In this document: in pieces, positions 1 through 12,262 of the stretch
Position numbering within the stretch: the first letter of the stretch is position 1
How the letters are laid out: each line of letters starts with the position of its first letter
DNA from: Apostichopus japonicus
Taxonomy: Eukaryota; Echinodermata; Holothuroidea; Aspidochirotida; Stichopodidae
Direction of reading: 5' to 3'
DNA: 64,000 bases
NCBI RefSeq assembly: GCF_037975245.1
Contig: NC_092569.1
Coordinates: forward strand, 12,575,001-12,639,000
The notes under the pieces: generated by a model
Told to the model about the DNA's origin: nothing
The model's database searches: none
Seen by the model: only the letters and a program-made list of their open reading frames with translations
Position numbers and translations under genes: made by a program

Positions 1-260
1 CACCCCACCCACCCCACCTACCCCTCGACAACGTGTTTGTTGAATATATATTGCCTTGAGTATCACGTCAGTGTTATGACGTAGTGAATGTTTTATTGAG
101 ACATGCGAACGGAATACATTATGCGATATTCAATAGTAACCAAAAATAACATGGAAACTTATACGGAAATGTAAAAATCACTCAGTCAAGGTAAACTATG
201 AATAGTCGTAATACACAAAGTTACATGGCTGGAGATATTAACAGGCAGACTTACATAATG
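1..260. other. Left edge, no gene seen
   Basis: C-rich run of CCCACC-type repeats over the first 30 bases, then AT-rich sequence. If the fibrinogen-related gene at 723..2553 is intact, its next exon must lie here or beyond the edge, but no frame here resembles a fibrinogen domain. Confidence 0.5.
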
Positions 261-465
261 CTGAAAAAAATCTTTTTAAGAAAAGTCACCCAGGAAAGAA
301 CCTGGGAACGAAAAACGGAACAACAAAACGACAGATCCGCTCTCAACCCTAGCCCCCTTTCTCGAGACTGTGAATGTGTAATCATCTTCAGGTGTGTATC
401 ACGATTCCCCTCCAAGGGGAAAAAAGATACTACACATGATCTTAGCCAAAGGCCGAGAAGCTGAT
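261..465 (-). repeat. U2 snRNA-headed repeat, copy 1 (SINE-like)
   Basis: Read on the minus strand, the first ~45 bases match the 5' end of U2 snRNA: stem-loop I (CTTCTCGGCCTTTGGCTAAG) followed by the branch-point recognition region GTGTAGTATCT. The next ~150 bases are unrelated to U2 (no Sm site, no stems III-IV) but match the copy at 27648..27851. Shared body blocks are GGGTTGAGAGCGGATC and the hairpin CCCAGGTTCTTTCCTGGG, then CTTAAAAAG. Two diverged copies with the same head and body suggest a dispersed family rather than a U2 gene. One base of the stem-loop I T-run is missing here. Confidence 0.7.
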
Positions 466-722
466 AAACGAGAATAGCCACTGCAAAATTTAAACAAACG
501 GGACCATGTCTCCAGAAGCTAGCTAGATAATGGCTGCAATATAACTTTTTTTTTTGCACTGTCAACCCAGAACAGTGTGGCAATAGAAAAATATAAGGAA
601 AAACAAATCTTAAAGGGCAGCATTGCATGAGGATGAGTGATCCCAAATGAAACATTCCTGACATGACATTCACGATTGACAGACAAGTATTATGAATACA
701 AGACGATTGAAGCTGTACTCAC
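466..722. other. Intron 3 start of the fibrinogen-related gene
   Basis: Begins with a GTGAGT donor on the minus strand at 722. Contains a T-run near 546-555. No further exon is recognisable. Confidence 0.5.
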
Positions 723-2553
<1,831 letters not shown>

Positions 2554-3170
2554 CTTATGTTCAGTGTGTAACTTGTCTGACAGTCTTAACACTATTGAAA
2601 CCTATTCAATGAACTAAGAAGTATCTGTGATAGCGATACGAACAATTCCATGTGAATCACAATCTGAGTGTGCTTGTTCGCCTCTTCTTTCTAACTTCAG
2701 ATAGCACGATCAACCTGTTATTATCATTTAATATTGCGTTCAAGTCACAATTTCCAAACTTTGCAATAATACTTTTGATCGACAAGACCACCTGCTTGTT
2801 TTTAGTTTTTCGAAGGAAATCTATTCACGAAGCTCAGTTACTCGTAGTGGTAAAGAATGTTATCGATTAATTTAGATTTGATAATTTTGAAAATCTAGTG
2901 GATTAAAATGAAAGTTGAAACGCACAATGCCTTTATTCATGTTAGTGGGTTCCTCTGGAACAATAGTCTGCAGCAATATTGCTACATGTATTTTCTTTCT
3001 AAGAACATTTCCATTATAGCGTCTCCGATGCGAGGCTGCAATATCGCCAACGTGTGAGGGCGTTCGTACAAATATGTAGTACTGTTACGTGATAAAAGTA
3101 CATTACCGGTGACCCCTTTTCCATTCACCGAGTATATATATATTTGGGCACTTCATTTGGGTGTTCTCAG
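2554..3170. other. Region upstream of the fibrinogen-related gene
   Basis: Presumed promoter side of the minus-strand gene. No convincing TATA box or conserved element could be picked out by eye. Confidence 0.4.
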
Positions 3171-3461
3171 TGTATTTATTGTAGTGCGCGTGCGCCCTAC
3201 AATATTGGCATAAGTGAATGAAAACTACATGACTGGACGTTGAAACTTAAAAGTTTCATATAGTCTCTGTACATTTGCAGTTTCAGAGGCTGCAGCTGCG
3301 TAGCCAACTTATTCTGAACCTGTCAAGGCGCTCACAAGCGCCCTCACTTTGTAAGTACCTATATGACTTACTCCCTGGTGAGTTGTCTGCTCAAAATATA
3401 ACACCATGAACAGCAGAAATATTCTTCCTTATACTGCAAGTACTCCACACTCACTACAATA

Positions 3462-3785
3462 CTCACTCACTCACTCACTCAGTCCCATGACTGTGAAGTT
3501 GTCGGGGAGACATAACGGTTGCAGCTGACATCGTCCTCCATGCAGATCTGTTAGCAGCAGTGGCGAGCAGGTCTGGCATGTCCAAGCCGGTTCAGTCCTT
3601 CACGTTGTCGGACCAGTTTCTCCTCTGACGTCCTCGTCTGCGACCGCCCTCTACAATGCCCTGGAGTATTACATTGGAGATGCTGTCATGCCTTGTGACG
3701 TGGCAAAACCACGCCAATTTCGGGCGTTTGACTGTTGACAGGAGTGGTTCATATGGGCCCACCAGGTCTCACGGTCTTACGTTGG
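3462..3785 (-). pseudogene. LINE (non-LTR retrotransposon) 3' end with (TGAG)n tail
   Basis: On the minus strand the frame encodes the C-terminal part of a LINE polyprotein: LAWFCHVTRHDS, then EGGRRRGRQRRNWSDNVKD, a stop where Trp is usual, then TGLDMPDLLATAANRSAW. This resembles the GRQRKxWxDNxKEWT tail region of many LINE reverse-transcriptase proteins. The coding end is followed by a (TGAG)n tail (plus strand CACTCACTCACTCACTCA), as expected of a LINE 3' terminus. A 5'-truncated relic; the clade was not determined. Confidence 0.7.
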
Positions 3786-3814
3786 TCTTACGGTCGGTGT
3801 ATAGATGGGGATCT

Positions 3815-4210
3815 TTGCAAAGTTCTTCCCTTAATATTGCAAGCACTCCACGCGCACTACGATACTGCGTATTTGCAAAGTTCTTTCTAATACTGCATGC
3901 ACTTCACATGCACTACAATACTGCGTATGTGCAAAGTTCTTCCTGATACTGCAAGCACTTCACGCGCACTACAATACTGCGAATTTGCAAAGTTCTCACT
4001 GATACTGCAAGCACTTCACACGCACTACAATACTGCGTATGTGCAAAGTTCTTCCTGATACTGCAAGCACTTCACACGCACTACAATACTGCGTATGTGC
4101 AAAGTTCTCACTGATACTGCAAGCACTTCACACGCACTACAATACTGCGTATGTGCAAAGTTCTTCCAAATACTGCAAGAACTTCTCGCGCAATACAATA
4201 CTGCACATTT
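3815..4210 (+). repeat. 56-bp tandem repeat, ~7 copies
   Basis: The phrase GCAAAGTTCT recurs at 3817, 3875, 3931, 3987, 4043, 4099 and 4155, so the period is 56 bases (58 once). Each unit contains ATACTGCAAGCACTTCAC and ACAATACTGCGTAT. One or two diverged units also sit at the ends of the family A copies at 26.7 and 36.3 kb, so the array grew from the family's 3' end. Confidence 0.93.
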
Positions 4211-4620
4211 ACAGGCATATGCAGATCTATTTGTTTTTGCATTTTCTGAGATGTTTAGATAATAATCTAAACATTTTGACCTACATATGCAAAATATATC
4301 GGCAGGTTTTGTTAGCAATCGACTCCAACCACCAGAATGTAACTTTAAGTGACAAACTGTGAAGGGTATTGGAACATCTTAGCCAACTGAACAATGGAAA
4401 GCACCAATTAATCTTTAACTGACGTCTAAGTGTGACATCATCAATAAGAAACAGAGCTACTAAACATCTCATGTGGTCAAATAAATCACCTTTAAACGGC
4501 CAATTTAAAATTATTAAAATTGGATGCTAATCTTCAGAATACTATTCATGCACCTTATCAACCTTAATACTGGAAAAATTACCCCCAAAATGGAAATGTA
4601 ACTAGGGTTACAAAAACCTA

Positions 4621-5541
4621 AGGACATTTAATGGCGTGCGCAAGAGTGAAGTAGGGAGTGTCCATGCATCCCACCTCCGTCAAAAGTCGGAGGAGAGGGA
4701 CGTTCAATCAGGGAAGAATTAGATCATTACGAGTCCTATCACAGGATGGCCTTCAATTAGGTTAAAGTATCCTACCTTAATCAGTCGGATGATGTTTGAA
4801 CTTTGAATTTATGACCAGTATTAAACGTAAAGGACATTTAATGACGTGCGCATGAGTGAAGTAGGGAGTGTCCATGCATCCCACCTCCGTCAAAAGTCGG
4901 AGGAGAAGGACGTTCAATCAGGAAAGAATTACATCCTTACGAGTGCTGTCACAGGATGACCTTCCATTAGGTTAAAGTCTCCTACCTTAATCAGTCGGAT
5001 GATGTTTGAACTTTGAAATTATGACCAGTATTAAACGTATAGGACATTTAATGACGTGCGCATGAGTGAAGTAGGGAGTGTCCATGCATCCCACCTCCGT
5101 CAAAAGTCGGAGGAGAAGGACGTTCAATCAGGAAAGAATTAGATCCTTACGAGTGCTGTCACAGGATGACCTTCATTAGGTTAAAGTCCCCTACCTTAAT
5201 CAGTCGGATGATGTTTGACCTTTGAAATTATGACCAGTATTAAACGTATAGGACATTTAATGACGTGCGCATGAGTGAAGTAGGGAGTGTCCATGCATCC
5301 CACCTCCGTCAAAAGTCGGAGGAGAAGGACGTTCAATCAGGGAAGAATTAGATCATTACGAGTCCTGTCACAGGATGACCTTCCTTTAGGTTAAGTAGGG
5401 AGTGTCCACGCATCCCACCTCCGTCAAAAGTCGGAGGAGAGGGAAGTTCAATCAGGGAATAATTATTTCAATACGAGTCCTGTCACAGGATGGCCTTCCA
5501 TTAATCAGTCGGACGCTGTTTGACCTTTGAAATTATGACCA
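4621..5541 (+). repeat. 210-bp satellite, ~4.6 copies
   Basis: Units begin with AGGACATTTAATG at 4621, 4831, 5041 and 5250. A last unit lacks its first bases and starts near 5394. Each unit contains the hairpin CCTCCG-TCAAAAGT-CGGAGG and ends with ATGACCAGTATTAAACGTA. Units differ by a few substitutions. No coding potential. Confidence 0.95.
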
Positions 5542-8010
5542 CCTTTCGAGGGCCAATACTGACGATTTTTTATTCATTCGAGCATACATCCGTCCGTCGG
5601 CGGTCATCATTTCACATTGTATACATGAAATTAAAAGAGGCCCTTTCTTTTCTCAGTATTCATAACCTTGTAAATTGAAACTTGTCCTCGAGACTGTATC
5701 TATATCCTGCTCGTAAATATACAGCTATAAACACAAATGTATATATTATGGAACAAGCAATATTCAATGAGTATAAAAAAAGCACAATCATCTGTAGATG
5801 AGCGAACAGCTGAAAATCACAAACAATGTCCATTCGAAGGCAAAGACGTGATCATTTGCAATAAAATCATAATATCTTCAATAATATGGTAAAATCGATT
5901 TTCTTTGCTTTAATTTCAGTTTTTAAACAACTCGCTCTTCTTAATAAATTTCAGTATATTCAATGTGCTGATATTATTATTCAAGCTATAATATTAGGCG
6001 GTACCTTGATTAGAAATTTTGCACATCTCGGTATCAATTTTATGAGTTTTCGATCGCTCTTCATGGCGAAAGGGAAGATTATTCTTTCCTAAGGTGAATC
6101 GATTTTTTTTTTGGCCTGGATCGATCATGTGTTCATGCACATCGAGTACGTTATGACCAAACATCTTTTGATTAACTCTGCATGTCTCAGCAAATATTGC
6201 TTTTCATCTTTCAACGAACGATTAGAATGACCTATACACCTTTACCTCTCTCTCTCTCTCTCTCTATATATATATGTTAACGACTTTTGTGACACAGTTT
6301 GCACTACAAATATTGACGATCAATTTCAGTTATTTGAATAATAACATAATGTAATCAGGTAGGTGTCACAGAGAGTAAATAAATAAATAAAACCCGCTGG
6401 GAATGAGCATTGGACCCGCCGCCGCCAATATTATCAACAAATGAGGGCAAAGTAGTATACCAAAGCTGGTATAGTCTAGTTTTCATCGACAAATTTCTGA
6501 AAACATAACACCTGTGCATATTTTACGGTAAGCAAATTTTCGAAATCAGAATGATGTCTTCTATCAACCCCGAGGAAGCCATTCTGAAAACCAAAATAAT
6601 ATCTTTGACGACAAATCATATTTAACATATACCTAATGCATATTCAGCACTGTGTAGCATCAATATATAAGTAAACGGAGAACATCTGCAACTCATGTTT
6701 ATCTTATTGTGTAACGTGTTTAGAGAAACGATTCAACCGCAAGGCACTAAAGTATGTAGTATATGATAAGCCGAGACGATCATCTCAACTTCGTATCCGT
6801 TCAATGACTTGTTATTAATTTCATCGACTTAAATTGGAACATTTCAATCGATAATCTTACGTCCATGGTATAGTTTTCTCATCGATATATGATCCTTTTC
6901 AGAATAGATGTGTTATTCCCCTTTCTCTGGTCCTTTTGTCTCAATTATTTCAATTGTTTCAATATACGAAATGTTTTCGTCTTTCTCCTGCACGTAATCG
7001 ATTAACTTTCATATTTCAAATTGAGAAAAAAATAATGTCCAATATCGTAAGTCTACTTGTATTCATTTTAAAAAGAAAGATGTAGGCATAAAACAAAGGT
7101 TAAAACTGGGTATATTGGTTTCCACCACTGGAACTATTAATGCTATTAATGTAAAGCAACAAACAGTACTATCACATATTAAAGATAAACACATCACAAA
7201 AAAATCCAATTCACAACCTATTTCCTCCTTTTGGGACAGAAGTTTAACAAGTTTAACAGAAGTTTTCTGGTGTGTTTATCTTTAATCGTTTTCCTTTGTA
7301 CCACCTGCAGTAGTTCTACGGGGAGAGGTTGGGAAGCGGTGGGGGGGGGGGGTGTAATCTCTTTGGTCCTAGTGTGTGTTTCCTACTTGAGTAGACCGAG
7401 ATCAGTCGGGTTGTGTGATGCTGCAGGGGATTTGTATCACATTCTTTATGATATGTAGTTATTTCGGTGTAACAGTTCTTTGCAATCGTTTGTAAACGTG
7501 TCTGGAAGCAGAAGGCTTACAGAACATTCATTTATCGGGAACATGATTCGAAGATTACATAATGTGTGAATACCAGTCTGTAGTTTATGCTTCACGTCAG
7601 CTGCTGTACGAAATAGAGTTTAAGTCTGCAATAGCTTAATGGGTCACGAAACCTATAGATTACTATGTTACTTGAGGATTGGTAGCAGCAATATTCTTCT
7701 GATTGGGCATCTGATCTGTAACGGGGAGTTTGGAATTGTAAATATTAATTTCGCATGCCTCCTGCAGTCCTGCTCATCAGTGATAAACGAGATATGTATA
7801 CTTGAAACAACATTTATGATTTATATGATGCAGGAGCCATGAAAGAGGATGTGGCACTTGGGTAATTTGAGAGATTAGATACACACTGTTTTCCTATCTC
7901 AGCAACTTAGTTAGCAACTGTAGGTTATATTTCCAAATTCCAAACATTGGCAGTTACCCCACTTTGTTTTGTCTTTCTTTAGTAATTGAATTGAATCGGT
8001 GAGGGGGTGG
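5542..8010. other. AT-rich intergenic stretch
   Basis: No gene recognised. Contains a (TC)n/(TA)n microsatellite (6246..6275), an (AAAT)n patch near 6377 and a G-run near 7342. The short open frames have no family resemblance. Confidence 0.55.
6246..6275. repeat. (TC)n(TA)n microsatellite
   Basis: CT dinucleotides followed directly by TA dinucleotides. Confidence 0.9.
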
Positions 8011-8653
8011 CAAGGGCGGTGGAAGCACTTTTAATCTGGGGGGGGGGGGGGGCACCGACATCAAAGGGCACTTTGCAGAAATTCGATTGGACTGATGCAG
8101 CCTTATATTTAGTACCCTTTATAACTCTCATTTGCGTATACACATCACTCCATCAACGCCCCCCCCCCCCTTTCAAGGTAAATATGCATACTAGCACTGC
8201 AATATCCAATGTGCAAAATGGGAAATAAGGAACAAGTTTTCTTTTGAGACAAAATGAGGTGAAATCATGCTAGTTGCTAAAGTAGGAATCTTCCGAATTA
8301 GAGTTTATTCTTGTTAATATCTTAACAATTTTTTTCCATTCGAAATAGCTTTGAGTTTGACCCACAGAAATTCATTAAAAGTCAGGGGCGTAGACAGGAT
8401 TTGCAAAGTTGTATGGCACGACTATCTGAGCGGAGCGCCACCATCGGTTGGCGCGGAGCGTACAAGAAAATTTGTGGTTTTACAAACCCCTCAGATGGCC
8501 GGAAACGGCCCTTCCCGAGTGTTCATTCTGGTTCCCTGGCTGCTTACTTGAGACACCTCAATTTTTATGTAGAAAAAGGGCACATTTTTAACCTGAGGAA
8601 AAGTGGGGGGGGCACGTGCCCCCTGTGCCCCCCCCCCCGTTCCGCCGCCCTTG
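8011..8653 (+). mobile_element. hAT-type MITE, CAAGGGCGG family, copy 1
   Basis: Bounded by inverted ends CAAGGGCGGTGGAA and TTCCGCCGCCCTTG. Nearly collinear over ~640 bp with 47754..48405, which has a perfect 8-bp target-site duplication. Flanks here (GGGGGTGG and GGGTGGGG) are only similar. Contains G- and C-runs and the shared ~110-bp module (from 8421). No transposase. Confidence 0.78.
8421..8515 (+). repeat. Shared MITE core module, copy 1
   Basis: ACTATCTGAGCGGAGCGCCA, then TCGGTTGGCGCGGAGCGTAC, then CCTCAGATGGCCGGAAACGG. Contains an imperfect hairpin (GCGCCA..TGGCGC) flanked by direct GCGGAGCG repeats. The same module occurs at five other places, plus one half copy, inside different elements. 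Confidence 0.8.
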
Positions 8654-9216
8654 GGGTGGGGTAGGTTTTGGTTTGGGGTTGATAGGTGGGGAACGACCGA
8701 GACCGAGTTTTGACCAAGAAGGGATTTAATAACCATCCTCTACCTCCATTCGATCCTTCTTCTCAGACTTACATGTTACGTCATATCATTAAGTCATACG
8801 TCATATCATTAAGTCATATCCTTTAAGCCGCTTCCACGAATTAGCTTTCCTGTCTTTTAATGGAAAAATTCTCCCAGTGGAAAGCTTAAGACTGCATGGT
8901 GTTTGTTATAATTTCTCAACATGTGTTACATTTATGACCAGTCAACCAATTAGAAGGACTTACTTATTAGATGGTTACACTAGCAGGAGTCTACAAATAT
9001 TAAAACTACAAACACCAAACCTTCCTCTTCACCTCATCAGCCTCTACGCCTCATCAGCCTCTACGCCTCATCAGCCTCTACGCCGCAGCAGCCTCAGAAA
9101 CCTATCTTTGATGCAACAAGTATCTCTGTCCGTATCAGCCGCTCTGGTTGTCATGTTCACGGTAGCATATGCCAATTAAAAGCCCCATTGACTAACAGTG
9201 GTCTCTAACTCTAGAC
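8654..9216. other. Short intergenic stretch with two minor tandem repeats
   Basis: A ~19-bp repeat (ACGTCATATCATTAAGTCAT) occurs twice at 8777..8820. A 17-bp repeat (CTCATCAGCCTCTACGC) occurs three times at ~9032..9084. No gene seen. Confidence 0.7.
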
Positions 9217-9556
9217 CAGGGGTGGGCAACCTTTTTGAATGAATGGGCCAGATATTAGGAGTGGAAAATTGACTGGGCCGCACCTAACCAACGACCTGAT
9301 TCCGAGGACTTTCAGGCAATAGGTGTGTGTACTTAATCTGTATAATCAACCAAAGCACAATGTCAATACAGTACAGTTGATAATTTATGGGGATAATAGG
9401 CCTACCTGACAGCATCATTAGTGCCGATAAATTCTAAGCAGCTAGCTCATTTCTTGTGATGTAAAATAGATTGATTTCTATTTTTTTCTTGAGACATCTC
9501 ACGGGCCGCACAAAAACCACTGGCAGGCCGCATGTGTTGTACGTTGCCCACCCCAG
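9217..9556 (+). mobile_element. hAT-type MITE, CAGGGGTGGGCAAC family, copy 1
   Basis: Begins CAGGGGTGGGCAAC and ends GTTGCCCACCCCAG. The 8-bp flanks CTCTAGAC and CTCTGGAT match at 6 of 8 positions, as expected of an old hAT target duplication. A second copy is at 48816..49169. Confidence 0.85.
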
Positions 9557-10139
9557 CTCTGGATAGCTGACGAGTTGGCCATACATGGCACCATCAATTT
9601 TTGCTAGCAATATCTATAATTTATCTTAGTATCCACACTATAGGTTTCATCTTTGTATATTGTGTGTCCATTCATCGTCGATAATTGGGGGGACATCATC
9701 GTTTTATTCCACATATCAAGTATAACCGGACTCATTCAGTCTAACTTTAGTTTGGATCCTCAACTTCGTACCTTCAAGCGAGGAAGTGGCGGAGTTAGGG
9801 TTATTGGTCAGATTGGCGAGAATTGTCTGTAGGGGCGCTTTTGACACTATCAGAGCCGTATATAGAGAGAGTTTGGCCAACCATGTAACCGATTTGGATT
9901 GGTCGAGAGGGAAAACGCCCACACAGGGTGGTAAAATAGGTCCACTTGAAAACTTTATAGCAGACGACACGCATACTCACAGTGTATAGACTATCGTTTG
10001 TGTAAACGAAAAAAGTACGAAATTATGAAAGAAATGGTGCTGGGGATGCTGCAATCGGTCAGAACATGGATATTGTTGTTTGATTATCCGACTGACCATA
10101 AAAGAAGAGGAATTTTTTGGAAGTAGAAAGAACAAGATG

Positions 10140-10850
10140 GAGATCTAATGAAAAAAAGTCTGTGTAGCCTAGGCCCATACTAGCCATAGGCCCTAGTGTA
10201 ATACGAGTAATGTACAAGCAATGCGAGAATTTTACGTTCAGACTGGTTTCTGTAATTACATGCATGGCTATTCTCTCTCGTTTTACGATCCACAAATTCG
10301 ATTTCATTATGCCAGCTCTCCTAATCATAGGCATGGCAGTTTCAGTCGCACATATAGTTATCCTAATTCCTAGTTATTGTATGCCTAGCTTAAAAAAGTA
10401 TCACTTTTAGTTTAATGTAAAAGGGTGGGCTAGCCTCTAGGCATCACGTAAAGCCCTAATCCTTAGTTAAGCCCGAAGCATAAGTTAAGCCTGGGCTTAG
10501 TTAGACCTGGACCATTCCTTCTATTACTACAACTGTTATAGCACATTACATAATATGGCACTGTATACGGCCCAATTAAACTAGGTCTAAGGAAAACAAA
10601 GTAGCCTAGGCCTAAACTAGTTAGGCTAGGTCTATACTCATTGGCAACTTGTGGGTTGTGTACACATACAGGCCTAATTATATAGACCCTTTTTAGTATG
10701 CCATAAACAAGTGCCCAAATGGTTAAATGATCTTGGTTTGTGTTAATTGTCAGCATTGGCCTAGCCTTTTTAGGCTAACATGAATTCAGCCTAATTTTTT
10801 CTTCTTCAAAAGTATAGCCTAGGCCTTGGTTTAATTTGGATGCAGTCAAC
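10140..10850. repeat. CCTAGG/TAGGCC-rich tract
   Basis: Variants of the palindromic word TAGGCCTA (TAGCCTAGGCC, GCCTAGGCCT, TTAGGCTAGG) recur irregularly on both strands over ~700 bases, most densely 10420-10820. No fixed period. Lies inside the 4.2 kb transposon. Confidence 0.6.
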
Positions 10851-11406
10851 TATCATTTATCAAAGTTGCATCAGTACCTCCTTATTCCCTTAATTGACAC
10901 CCACATTGATGATTGAAGTTAAAAAAATCTTTTTAAATTATCTTTAGACAGTAAATTTTAACTCCCTGAATTTCAGGACTTTTTTTACAAATCAAAGGTG
11001 ACGTGCTCTGAAGAAAAACTCCTAACATAAAAAGCCACAGTTAGCAGACTGTGATAATGACAAACCTGGTGAGTGACTACTAGACTGAAATCCAGTTCCT
11101 GCAACCACAGCAATAAAGTCTTTGTTTTAATCAATGCACTTGTGTGTTTGAAACTTTCAAATGGACACTCAATGGCAGTTGGTTAAGATATAAGGTTTTA
11201 CCTTCATCATGGAGAGTTGAAGGGAATCTGCCTCATCATCTGAATAATGGACTCAAGGATAGCAACAAATCATGATTGGATAATGATTTTGAGCAAGTAG
11301 ATATCTGGCAATTTGAAAGTTTGTATTATTTTTTTACATATTATTTAAGCTGTTTAGCTCACACACAAGCAAATGATCAAGTGACAACAACCGATGCAGT
11401 ATATTT

Positions 11407-11767
11407 AAAGGTATTGAAGACTTGCCCTAGACCGCATGCCGCGCTCTGAAAAAGTTTACTTTCCGTTGCTTGCAAGTGAAGTTTTTTTGTGTCGCTACAA
11501 AATGCAGACAGTAATGAAACCTGATACCTTGTTATCTTTTATCTAGACCTGAGATGTCCACGCTGCTATGTGCACTGTGTTGTGGGTATTGACTGTGATG
11601 TTTGTATTGACTGTACACTAATGTCTATTTACAGATGGTAGCAAGCTGTATGTGTATTTTCTGGGATCAATGGTGGTGTCTAACACTAGAACTGTTACAC
11701 CGCATTTGAAACTAGGTCAGATAACCGGCATGAGACGTTTCTTTGTGCGGGAGTCTCCACACCCTTT
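11407..11767 (+). mobile_element. MITE with AAAGGYATTGAAGACT ends, copy 1
   Basis: Left end AAAGGTATTGAAGACTTGCC, right end GGAGTCTCCACACCCTTT. Both outer edges overlap a TTAA. The body (CTTTCCGTTGCTTGCAAGTG, GGTGGTGTCTAACAC) matches 29417..29781 at roughly 80-85% by eye. Non-coding. TTAA at the ends would suit a piggyBac-type MITE, but copy 2 does not show it on both sides. Confidence 0.75.
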
Positions 11768-12000
11768 AAGGAGAAGTATTTATATCCCATTAATAGAGAA
11801 AGAATTATGTTTCAATTGGTAGCATGCAACTTAAAATTTTGCAAACATTAGATACAATCAAACAATAACAAGGTTCATTTACAAGGTAATCTACTGCCCT
11901 TTATTTCACATTAGTCTGTCACATTAGAAGGTCACAGCTTTCAATAATTATATATACAAACAAATTCCCTTGATGGGTGCTTCGTTAGATTCCTGCAATT

Positions 12001-12262
12001 TTCAAGTTTATCAATGTAATAAGTTCTGAATGTGGCAATGTGGAGAAGCTTTGGGATAATCTGTGGATAAGACTGCCAGACTATCAACAAGATTCCACAT
12101 CCATGCAACTCCAACTGCTTCCTTCACCTCCTTGCAGATGTACCACATGTCCAAAAAAAAGTCAGCATTGGTTAATGTAATTAAAATCTGGCTTCCTCCT
12201 GAGCTGGCAAATACACATGAATTGTCAAGTACAGAGGTCAGTGTGAAACCACTGAAAGATCT
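12001..12262 (-). other. Unrecognised open frame inside the 4.2 kb transposon
   Basis: An ~87-codon stop-free frame without an early ATG (SVLDNSCVFASSGGSQILIT, then FFLDMWYICKEVKEAVG, ending HCHIQNLLH stop). It has acidic/basic and hydrophobic patterning like a real exon and lies inside a DNA transposon, so it could be a transposase exon. I do not recognise the family. A start after an AG acceptor is possible. Confidence 0.3.

Larger units (their letters stand above)
3170..4215 (+). repeat. Dispersed repeat family A, copy 1, with LINE insertion
   Basis: Starts with a near-perfect 26-bp palindrome (ATTGTAG..GCGC..CTACAAT, 3178..3203), then a body (CATGACTGGACGTTGAAACT, AGTCTCTGTACATTTGCAGT) shared with 26413..26760 and 36003..36320. 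Ends in 56-bp tandem repeats. A LINE fragment interrupts it at 3462..3785. Class unknown; neither terminal repeats nor coding sequence were seen. Confidence 0.75.

Noticed and set aside
261-465. Functional U2 snRNA gene
   Set aside because: Only the first ~45 bases match U2. The Sm site and 3' stem-loops are absent, and the body is shared with another diverged copy.
4025-4362. Open frames in both strands of the 56-bp array
   Set aside because: Period 56 is not a multiple of three, and the repeated Cys/Ala/Tyr words are array translation.
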